Shown here piece after piece: positions 33,379 through 40,188 of a DNA stretch of 64,000 bases. Made by a program: the position numbers and the translations under genes. Source of the DNA: Aromatoleum bremense. GTDB taxonomy: Bacteria > Pseudomonadota > Gammaproteobacteria > Burkholderiales > Rhodocyclaceae. The stretch is from assembly GCF_017894365.1 (NCBI RefSeq), contig NZ_CP059467.1, positions 1,364,001 through 1,428,000 of the forward strand, written 5' to 3'. Positions within the stretch are counted from its first letter, which is position 1; each line of letters opens with the position of its first letter. The notes under the pieces were generated by a model, which saw nothing but the letters and a program-made list of their open reading frames with translations, made no database searches and was not told the DNA's origin.

Positions 33379-33947
33379 GCCGCTTCCTTCCTGTCGATGC
33401 GGTGCACGACGGTGCGCGCATGCCCCAGCGCGAGCGCGCGCCGGTTCTGCACGAGGCCGGCGTCGCGAAAACTCGTCTCGACGAGCGCCTGGTCGAGCGC
33501 TTCGAGCGACACCAGGCCGGTCACGCGCGCGAACGCGCCGAGCATCACGGTGTTCGTGATCGGCCGCCCGAACACTTCGCGGGCGATCGCGACCGCGTCG
33601 CACAGCGCGACGGTCGCGATCGCCGGCGGGATTTTCAGTTCGCCGAGCGTGCGCCGGCTCGCCTGAACGAGCACGCCGCCTGCGCTCAGGCCGGCGAAGA
33701 TGTCGACGACCCGCGGCAGCGACGAGTCGATGCACACGACGCAGTTCGGGGCGTAGATGTTCGTCATCGCCCGCATCGGGCGCTCCGAGATGCGCAGGTA
33801 GGCCGCGACCGGCGCGCCGCGCCGCTCGAAGCCGAACTGCGGAATCGCGACCACGTGCCGCCCTTCGGCCACCACCGCCTTCGCGAGGATTCCCGCGGCG
33901 AGCACCGTCCCCTGCCCGCCGCGCCCGTGCAATCGCACTTCAAACAT
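33375..33947 (-). CDS. padE: Phenylglyoxylate dehydrogenase, gamma subunit
   Basis: A 190-residue subunit of the 2-oxoacid oxidoreductase gamma class. MFEVRLHGRGGQGTVLAAGI is the standard start, followed by FGFERRGAPVAAYLRI and FGRPITNTVMLGAFA. This domain shapes the CoA-binding side of the active site. GGGAGA lies just before the ATG. It is the first phenylglyoxylate gene in the operon, 29 bp after the cyclase-family gene. Confidence 0.88.
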   Translation of the reverse strand: MFEVRLHGRGGQGTVLAAGILAKAVVAEGRHVVAIPQFGFERRGAPVAAYLRISERPMRAMTNIYAPNCVVCIDSSLPRVVDIFAGLSAGGVLVQASRRTLGELKIPPAIATVALCDAVAIAREVFGRPITNTVMLGAFARVTGLVSLEALDQALVETSFRDAGLVQNRRALALGHARTVVHRIDRKEAA

Positions 33948-33976
33948 GCCGTCTCCCGGTTCGATCCGTTTTCGTT

Positions 33977-34765
33977 TCAGGCCGGCGCGAGCGCCAGCAC
34001 CCGCAACGGGCTGCCCGAGCCGCCGACCAGCTTCAGCGGCGAGGCGACAAGCACCGCGCCGGTGGCGGGGAGCTGGTCGAGATTGCACAGGCTGGCGAGC
34101 CCGAACTTGCCGTTGCCCTGCATGATGTTGTGCGTCCAGAACGGCGGATCGAACAGGAAGGCCTGGCCGGCGTCGGTGCCGACGGTCTCGACGCCGACGC
34201 CGAGCACGTCGCGTTCGAGCGCCAGCAGCTCGGTGGCGTCGCGGTCGAAGCCGGGCGAATGCGGCCCGTCCTCGCGGCAGTTCAGAAACTCCGCGGCGCC
34301 GACGCGCTTGGACCAGTCGCTGCGCAGCAGCACCCAGGCGTTCGGCGGGATGCGGCCGTGCCGGCTCTCCCACGCGAGCAGCGCGTCGCGCGTCAGCAGA
34401 TGGTCGGGGTTCGCGGCGGCTTCGCTGCTGATGTCGATGACGCAGGCCGGGCCGACGAGGCGGCGCGGCGGTATCGTGTCGAGCGTGCCCTCGCTGCGAT
34501 CCCGGCCGCTGATCCAGTGCACCGGCGCGTCGAAATGCGTGCCGGTGTGTTCGCCCATGCGCAGCGTGCGCCAGTACCACGCCGGGCCGCGGTCGTCGTA
34601 GTGCGAAATCGTCTCGAAGCTGACCGGCGGCGAATTCGAGAACGGCGGCGGCAGGTCAAGCACCGGCGTGTCCGGCCCGAGCGGCTGCGTCAGGTCCACG
34701 ACTTTCACGGTACCCGCTTCGAGTTCCTCGATCAGCTGCGTCAGGACTGTTGCGTTCGATGACAT
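33977..34765 (-). CDS. Cyclase-family (kynurenine formamidase-like) metal-dependent hydrolase
   Basis: A 262-residue soluble protein with the signature of the cyclase family: MGEHTGTHFDAPVHW (H-x-G-T-H-x-D-x-P-x-H metal site) near residue 70, preceded by VVDLTQPLGPDTPV. Members hydrolyse amides or thioester-like bonds; kynurenine formamidase is one. GAGGAGAA precedes the ATG. It sits between fdhD and padE in the pad operon, exactly between the enzyme that makes phenylglyoxylate and the one that uses it. A role in hydrolysing phenylglyoxylyl-CoA or a side product is conceivable; nothing in the sequence proves a substrate. Confidence 0.8.
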   Translation of the reverse strand: MSSNATVLTQLIEELEAGTVKVVDLTQPLGPDTPVLDLPPPFSNSPPVSFETISHYDDRGPAWYWRTLRMGEHTGTHFDAPVHWISGRDRSEGTLDTIPPRRLVGPACVIDISSEAAANPDHLLTRDALLAWESRHGRIPPNAWVLLRSDWSKRVGAAEFLNCREDGPHSPGFDRDATELLALERDVLGVGVETVGTDAGQAFLFDPPFWTHNIMQGNGKFGLASLCNLDQLPATGAVLVASPLKLVGGSGSPLRVLALAPA

Positions 34766-34776
34766 CGTTGTTCTCC

Positions 34777-35805
34777 TCAATCTTCGGTGGTGAAGCGGAC
34801 GGACATGGCCGTTTCGGGGATGCGCCCGGTGGCGCGCCGGTCTGGCGCGTCCCCGCGCGTTCGAGCCCGACGCAGCATCGGATCGCTGCCGGAGACGCAT
34901 TCGCGGATGCGCTCGGGGTGGGTGTAGACGGTCGCACGATCGCCGCGCACGAAGCCGCACAGCGTGATGCCGAGCCGCTCGGCGATGTCGATCGCGAGCG
35001 AGGTCGGCGCGGACACCGCGGCGACGACTTCGAAACCGGCGCGCGCCGCTTTCGCGACCATCTCGTAGCTCAGGCGGCTCGACAGGACCACGCCGCAGCC
35101 GGCGAGCGCGTCTCCTCGCAGCAGGCACTTGCCGATCACCTTGTCGAGGGCGTTGTGCCGGCCGAGGTCTTCGGCCGCGGCGACGATCTGCCGCTCGGCC
35201 GAGAACACGGCCGCGGCGTGCGTGCCGCCGGTGCTGCCATACAGCGTCTGGCGGCGGCGCATACCTTCCATCAGCGCCGCGAAGTCGGCGCCGGCGAGCC
35301 GCAGCGTGTCGCCGACGCGGGGCAGATCGGCGACGCCGCTTTCGAGCGCCTCGCGCCCGCCGCACGCCCCGCAGGCGCTCGTCATCATCACGTCGCGGCG
35401 TTTGACGATGACCCGCTCGGGCGCGAAAAGCCGCATGCGCACGACGTCCGGCCGCTCCGGGCACAGCGCCATCGTCGCGATGTCCGAAAGGCCGGAAACG
35501 ATGCCTTCGGTGAAGGCGAAGCCGAGCGCGAGCGCGAGCCGCTCGGGCAGCGCGACCTCGCCGAGCACGCCTTCGCCGGCGACGAAGCCGCCCGGCGCCG
35601 CCGCGCCTTCGGCGGGCGTCCACATCAGCGAGTAGAGACCGACGCCTTCGACGTCGATCGTCAGCACGTCCTCCTCGACGACGCTGCAGGCCGCCGGCAC
35701 GGCGCCGGCGCAATCGGCCGACAGCCGGTTCGCGATGACGATCCGGCTGGCGCCGGAGGAATCGCACCCCGGGACTCGCGTGCAAAGATCGTCGCGGGCG
35801 TTCAT
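34777..35805 (-). CDS. fdhD: FdhD, sulfurtransferase for molybdenum cofactor enzymes
   Basis: A 342-residue protein of the FdhD family. Key segments: the Cys pair SACGACGG (about residue 130, where the sulfur is carried), LALGFAFTEGIV, AAAEDLGRHNALDKVIGK and SSRLSYEMVAKAARAG. FdhD passes sulfur from a cysteine desulfurase to bis-MGD enzymes such as formate dehydrogenase. Its ATG overlaps the stop of padD (TGATG at 35803-35807), so it is made with PadBCD and probably matures PadB. No formate dehydrogenase is encoded in the window. The C terminus is longer than usual, with a basic tail (RRARTRGDAPDRRATG). Confidence 0.85.
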   Translation of the reverse strand: MNARDDLCTRVPGCDSSGASRIVIANRLSADCAGAVPAACSVVEEDVLTIDVEGVGLYSLMWTPAEGAAAPGGFVAGEGVLGEVALPERLALALGFAFTEGIVSGLSDIATMALCPERPDVVRMRLFAPERVIVKRRDVMMTSACGACGGREALESGVADLPRVGDTLRLAGADFAALMEGMRRRQTLYGSTGGTHAAAVFSAERQIVAAAEDLGRHNALDKVIGKCLLRGDALAGCGVVLSSRLSYEMVAKAARAGFEVVAAVSAPTSLAIDIAERLGITLCGFVRGDRATVYTHPERIRECVSGSDPMLRRARTRGDAPDRRATGRIPETAMSVRFTTED

Positions 35806-36707
35806 CAGCGCTTGAAACCGTGCGCGAAGCTCATCACCGAGTCGTAGGCGCCGGCCTTGAACATCAGCACGCGAAACGCGTAATAGCCGGTCAGCTGCGC
35901 GCCCGCGACCGCGACCATCCACGCGAGCCGGTTCGGCGCGAACGCCATCATCAGCGCCGACACGACGAAGCCGAGCACGATGACGAGTGGAATGAACCAG
36001 CGCGCGAACTGCCCGCGCAGCAGCAGCCCGACCGCGTTGCGCCCGGCCTCGGAGCCGTAGCGCGCCCCGTGCAGCATGCTCAGCACCGTCACCAGGCCGA
36101 ACAGCATCAGCGCGATCGCGGCGACCTGCAGCAGCCGCGTCGTCTCCCCGTGCTCGGCGAGCCAAGGCGTGTTGAAGCCGAGCACCAGCGTCAGCAGCAC
36201 GCCGTTGAGCAGCGCGTAGGTGAGGCTCGCGATCGGCATCAGGCCGGTGTTCCACAGCGTGATCGCCGACGAATGCGACATCGCGAAGCCCTGGTAGATC
36301 ATGATCACGAAGCACGCGAGCAGCGCGACCCCGCTCACCAGCGCCGACAGCGGGGCCGAAAGCCACGCGCCGTTCGCGTCGAGGATGTGCAGCGCGCCGG
36401 CGGCGACGAACACGACGATCGCGAGCAGCCCGCGGCTGATCCACGAGCTGCGCACTTTCGTGAACGCGCGCCAGCCGCGCAGCGGCTGCCCCAGATGCAG
36501 CAGATGGCCGCCGGCCTTGCCGAACAGCACCATCAGCAGGCCGACGGTCATGCCGGCGATGAAATCGAAGAACTGCGACACGAAATAGAGGCCGGCGCCG
36601 GCCTCGCCGAAAAAGAACGCGGTGGCCATATGCAGGCCCCACGCCTTCTGCATGCGGAAACCGACCCTGAAATCGTCGCTCGCGCCGCGCACCTTGCTCG
36701 CCATCAT
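35805..36707 (-). CDS. padD: Phenylacetyl-CoA:acceptor oxidoreductase, membrane subunit (NrfD-like)
   Basis: A 300-residue membrane protein with about eight hydrophobic helices and the NrfD/DmsC-like pattern (HLLHLGQPLRGWRAF, then SSWISRGLLAIVVF). It anchors PadBC and passes electrons to the quinone pool. It starts 24 bp after padC and overlaps fdhD. The first residues MMASKVRGASDDFRVGFRMQ are basic and cytoplasmic. This subunit explains why the enzyme is membrane-bound. Confidence 0.85.
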   Translation of the reverse strand: MMASKVRGASDDFRVGFRMQKAWGLHMATAFFFGEAGAGLYFVSQFFDFIAGMTVGLLMVLFGKAGGHLLHLGQPLRGWRAFTKVRSSWISRGLLAIVVFVAAGALHILDANGAWLSAPLSALVSGVALLACFVIMIYQGFAMSHSSAITLWNTGLMPIASLTYALLNGVLLTLVLGFNTPWLAEHGETTRLLQVAAIALMLFGLVTVLSMLHGARYGSEAGRNAVGLLLRGQFARWFIPLVIVLGFVVSALMMAFAPNRLAWMVAVAGAQLTGYYAFRVLMFKAGAYDSVMSFAHGFKR

Positions 36708-36731
36708 CGGAATTGCTCCTTTCGCTGCCGT

Positions 36732-37346
36732 TCAGTCGATATAGAAAACGCGCGGATTGGTGTTCTTCTCCGGCAGCGGCTGGCGCGCACGGTGCTCCTG
36801 GATCAGCTGTCTCGCGCGGCTGTCCGGGTCGTCGAGGTCGCCGAAGATGCGCGCTTCGGTCGGACAGGTCGCGACGCACGCGGGCTCCTGGCCGGCATCG
36901 ACGCGCTCGTGGCAGAACGTGCATTTGACGACCGTGCCGACGGTGAAGCGCGCGAGGCCCTGCTCCTCGAACGGCGTCAGCCGCCCGTTGCCGAACAGCC
37001 CCTGGTTCAGCATCTCCGGCTCGAGCCTTGTCCTCTGGTCGTACGGACAGGCGACAATGCACGAGCCGCAGCCGATGCATTTGTCACGGTCCACCATGAC
37101 GATGCCGTCGGGCCGGGTCCAGGTCGCGCCGGTCGGACAGACGCGCTCGCACGGCGCGTCCTCGCAGTGGTTGCAGATCGTCGGGATGTAGGTCCGCGTC
37201 GCGTGCGGATACTCACCGACCTCCTCAGACAGCGTCTTCGTGAAGAACACGCCGTTCGGCAGACTGTTCTCCTGCTTGCACGCGACCGCGCAGGCGTTGC
37301 AGCCGATGCAGCGCCGCAGGTCGAATACCATGCCCCACTTGGCCAT
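36732..37346 (-). CDS. padC: Phenylacetyl-CoA:acceptor oxidoreductase, iron-sulfur subunit
   Basis: A 204-residue DmsB-type protein with four cysteine motifs for 4Fe-4S clusters: CIGCNACAVACK, CNHCEDAPCERVCP, CIGCGSCIVACP and CTFCHERVDAGQEPACVATCP (the last two of these split between residues 90 and 165). It moves electrons from the molybdenum site in PadB to PadD. Its ATG overlaps the stop of padB (37344-37348). There is no twin-arginine signal, so the complex faces the cytoplasm. Confidence 0.88.
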   Translation of the reverse strand: MAKWGMVFDLRRCIGCNACAVACKQENSLPNGVFFTKTLSEEVGEYPHATRTYIPTICNHCEDAPCERVCPTGATWTRPDGIVMVDRDKCIGCGSCIVACPYDQRTRLEPEMLNQGLFGNGRLTPFEEQGLARFTVGTVVKCTFCHERVDAGQEPACVATCPTEARIFGDLDDPDSRARQLIQEHRARQPLPEKNTNPRVFYID

Positions 37347-39949
37347 CAGTGCCCCCTCCCTTGCCGGAATGCGGAGTTACCAGCCGCGACTTCGCGCGGC
37401 ATCGCGGCGAGCTTCGTCAGACGCACCTTGGCGACCGTCTCCGGCTGCCCACTGCACGCGTCGGTGTGTTTCAGATTCGCCGGCAGCAGCTCGTTGAAGT
37501 TGCCTCCGCCGTGGCGCACGCCGGTGTTCTGCGTCGCGACCCTTGAGAGCGCGTTCGACACGCACACCGCGTCCGGATGCACGCCCTCGGACAGCGCGAC
37601 CCGCGCGACGATGCTGCCGTACGGCGACTCGATGCGCACGACGTCGCCGTCATCAAGCCCCTTGCCGCGTGCCGTCGCCGCGTTCAGCAGCACCGCGGTG
37701 TGCACCGGGTCCTTGAACACGATGTCGTTGATCCACGGGTTGCCGATGCTCTCGCCGAAGTTGATCTGGATGTCCTTGAACGTGATCGCGTACAGGTCGA
37801 ACCCGGACGGCTCCTGATGCACCGGATCGAGCACCGGGGTCGGCAGCGGCTGGTAGTCGCCCCACTCCCATTCGTGGCGGATCGGCACGTCGGCCGCTTC
37901 CATTTTTGCGCGCAGCGTGTCGCGTGCGGAAAGGATGTCTTCGATATAGAAGTGCAGGCGCATGCCGTCCCACGGCCGGTACCATTTTTCCGGGCGCCGC
38001 GGCGTCACCGCGTGGCCGTGCTCGACGTACCAGTCGAGATCCTTGCCGTTCCACAGCAGGCCCTTGCGCTCGGCGATCTCGCGGTCGGTGTATTTGCGGC
38101 CCGGCTCGAGCAGCAGTTCCGGCTTCTGGTGGAAGCCGTTGACGAAATTGAGGATGTGGTTCCAGGTCTCGAGCACGCCGAGGCGCTCGGAGATTTCGTA
38201 GAAGATCTCCTCCTCGCTCTTCGTGTCGTACAGCGGCGGCGTCGCCGGCTGGCGCAGGCACATGCCTTCGTGGTGCGGCGGCTCGATCATCGTCATGTTC
38301 CACGACTCCATCAGGTCGTGCGCCGGCAGGATGATGTCGGCCCATTCGTTGGATTCGTTCGGCAGGATGTCGATCGCGACGATGAAGCGCATCGCGCGCA
38401 TCATTTCGTACCATTTTTCGCGGCTGCCGGAGATGTTCCACAGCGGGTTCGAATGGCACAGCAGCATCGTGTCCGGCTGGTAGTCGAGGCCGAACTTCTC
38501 GGGGTTCGCGAGCGTGTGTTGCGTGAGATGGCCGGGGTCGACGCCGATCGGGAAATAACCCATCAGATGGGTCTCGTTGGGCGGGTACGAGAACGGCACT
38601 TCCGGGTGCAGCTGGTGCGGCGCCGTCTTCATCATGCCGTTCTCGCCCGGAACGATCTGCCCCACGCCGCCGCGGATCTCCTGCATCTGGTCGTCGAGCG
38701 TCGCGCCGACGTGGCCGCCGGGCGTGTCGATCGCGCCGACGAGGAAGTTCACCAGCTTGAACGCCTGGTTCGCCATCGCGCTGTACTTGTGGCCCTGCGC
38801 GCCGCGATAGTAGTTGTACGCGGCCGGGCGCAACGGCAGCAGGCGCCCTTCGATCTCGATGAACGAGCCGATCTGCGCGGCCTTCGCGAACTCGCGCGCG
38901 ATGCGGCGTGTCGTCGCGGCCGGCACCGTCGTCACCGCCTCCATCTGTTCCGGCGTGCACTCGCGCAGGATGTCCTTGAACTTCTGGAACGCTGGCTGGC
39001 AGGCCTTGCCGTCGACGTCATAGCTGCCTTCGAGCGCGAATTCCTTGACGCCCGGGTCGTCCCACAGTTTTGCGCGCGCGTCGACCGCGTCCCACACGTA
39101 GATCTTGCCGTCTGCGTTGCGCACGAAATAGCCGTCCGCGCCGACGAGATAGGGCGCGTTCGTGTCCTTCGTCAGGAACTTCGCGTCGTAGAGCTTCTCG
39201 TTGACCAGCACGTGGCACAGGCCCAGCGCAAACTGCCGGTCGGTCGCAGGGCGGATCGGCACCCACTCGTTCGCCTTCGCGGCGCCGATCGACAGGCGCG
39301 GCTCGACGACGACGACGCGCATGTTGCGCTCGACCCGCGCCTTCGCGACGTGGTTGGCCTGCGCGGCGGTGTGCAGGTGCGACGAGAAGCCGTCACCGCC
39401 GCCGTTGTTGATCCAGTAGTTGCAGTAATTGACGTCGTTGGCCGCGGCGAAGGACGAATGGACGAAGCCGTTCATCGGGTGATAGCCGCCGCCGCAGAAA
39501 TTGCCGACCGAGGAGAAATAGTTCGCGTTGCCGAGCGCCGCCGGCCACGCCCACAGGAACAGCTTCTGGAAGTTGTTGATCGCCGGCAGTAGCTTGCGGC
39601 GGTCTTCATCCATCGTCCGCTTGAGCTCGCGCCCGACGATGTCGAGCGCCTCGTCCCAGCCGATCGCCTCCCATTTGGGATCGACGCCCGGGCCTTTGTC
39701 CGGATTCGTGCGCCGCAATGGCGTCCTGAAGCGCGCCGGATCGTAATGGCGCAGGATCGCCGCGTTGCCTTTCGGGCACAGGCGGCCGTTGTTGCTCGGA
39801 CTGGTCGGATTACCCTCGACCTTGTTGACGACGCCGTCGTCGGTGATGTGGATGCGCGTGTTGCAGGAGTGGATGCACATCTTGCAACTCGAATTCAGCC
39901 ACTTCCCCGGCTTCATCGAATTCTGCACAGGCTGCGTCGGGTTCGCCAT
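37346..39949 (-). CDS. padB: Phenylacetyl-CoA:acceptor oxidoreductase, molybdopterin catalytic subunit
   Basis: An 867-residue molybdopterin oxidoreductase of the DMSO reductase family. The N-terminal 4Fe-4S site is C22-x2-C25-x3-C29 and C58 (LCPKG). A GNFCGGGYHPMNG segment follows near residue 147, where the molybdenum ligand is expected. Bis-MGD contacts include GAIDTPGGHVGA and the C-terminal HGGGNFNELLP. It oxidises the methylene carbon of phenylacetyl-CoA by four electrons to phenylglyoxylate. There is no twin-arginine signal, which distinguishes it from periplasmic relatives. It is the first gene of the operon; the promoter should lie in 39950-40188. Confidence 0.88.
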   Translation of the reverse strand: MANPTQPVQNSMKPGKWLNSSCKMCIHSCNTRIHITDDGVVNKVEGNPTSPSNNGRLCPKGNAAILRHYDPARFRTPLRRTNPDKGPGVDPKWEAIGWDEALDIVGRELKRTMDEDRRKLLPAINNFQKLFLWAWPAALGNANYFSSVGNFCGGGYHPMNGFVHSSFAAANDVNYCNYWINNGGGDGFSSHLHTAAQANHVAKARVERNMRVVVVEPRLSIGAAKANEWVPIRPATDRQFALGLCHVLVNEKLYDAKFLTKDTNAPYLVGADGYFVRNADGKIYVWDAVDARAKLWDDPGVKEFALEGSYDVDGKACQPAFQKFKDILRECTPEQMEAVTTVPAATTRRIAREFAKAAQIGSFIEIEGRLLPLRPAAYNYYRGAQGHKYSAMANQAFKLVNFLVGAIDTPGGHVGATLDDQMQEIRGGVGQIVPGENGMMKTAPHQLHPEVPFSYPPNETHLMGYFPIGVDPGHLTQHTLANPEKFGLDYQPDTMLLCHSNPLWNISGSREKWYEMMRAMRFIVAIDILPNESNEWADIILPAHDLMESWNMTMIEPPHHEGMCLRQPATPPLYDTKSEEEIFYEISERLGVLETWNHILNFVNGFHQKPELLLEPGRKYTDREIAERKGLLWNGKDLDWYVEHGHAVTPRRPEKWYRPWDGMRLHFYIEDILSARDTLRAKMEAADVPIRHEWEWGDYQPLPTPVLDPVHQEPSGFDLYAITFKDIQINFGESIGNPWINDIVFKDPVHTAVLLNAATARGKGLDDGDVVRIESPYGSIVARVALSEGVHPDAVCVSNALSRVATQNTGVRHGGGNFNELLPANLKHTDACSGQPETVAKVRLTKLAAMPREVAAGNSAFRQGRGH

Positions 39950-40188
39950 TGCCGCTCCTCGGTGGAATTTCGCGTCTATTCGAGGAGCGACATTAAGGGA
40001 CGCCGACCGGAGGGACTATCCCGTGATTGCGCCGCTTATCCGGGGACTGCGGATGTTTGCGTTTCTCTCTGATCTCCTTGCGGGTACCCCTGTTGGCGTG
40101 GGGCGCGGACGCCAGTACCTTCAAGGCTTCAATACCTTTGGCCTTGTCGTCAGCAGCTTTGATTAACAGCGTTCAACACGACAGTTGG
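39950..40188 (-). promoter_or_regulatory. Upstream region of the pad operon
   Basis: This 239-bp gap between res and padB must hold the pad promoter. GAGGAGCGGCA lies just before the padB ATG on the minus strand. I could not define a -35/-10 pair or a clear FNR box; the nearest TTGA/TCAA pairs have the wrong spacing. A stop-flanked open stretch (IKAADDKAKGIEALKVLAS) near 40090-40165 on the minus strand has no start codon and may be a decayed gene end. Confidence 0.45.

Noticed and set aside
29107..33947. Pyruvate:ferredoxin oxidoreductase as the identity of the five-gene set
   Set aside because: The extra FAD/NAD subunit and direct linkage to padBCD, fdhD and a cyclase-family gene fit phenylglyoxylate dehydrogenase better.
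40090..40170. Minus-strand coding stretch (KAKGIEALKVLAS) between padB and res
   Set aside because: It follows a stop, has no start codon and no family I recognise; at most a decayed gene end.
39950..40188. FNR-type box upstream of padB
   Set aside because: TTGA and TCAA half-sites exist near 40155-40175 but with 8 to 10 bases between them instead of the required spacing.
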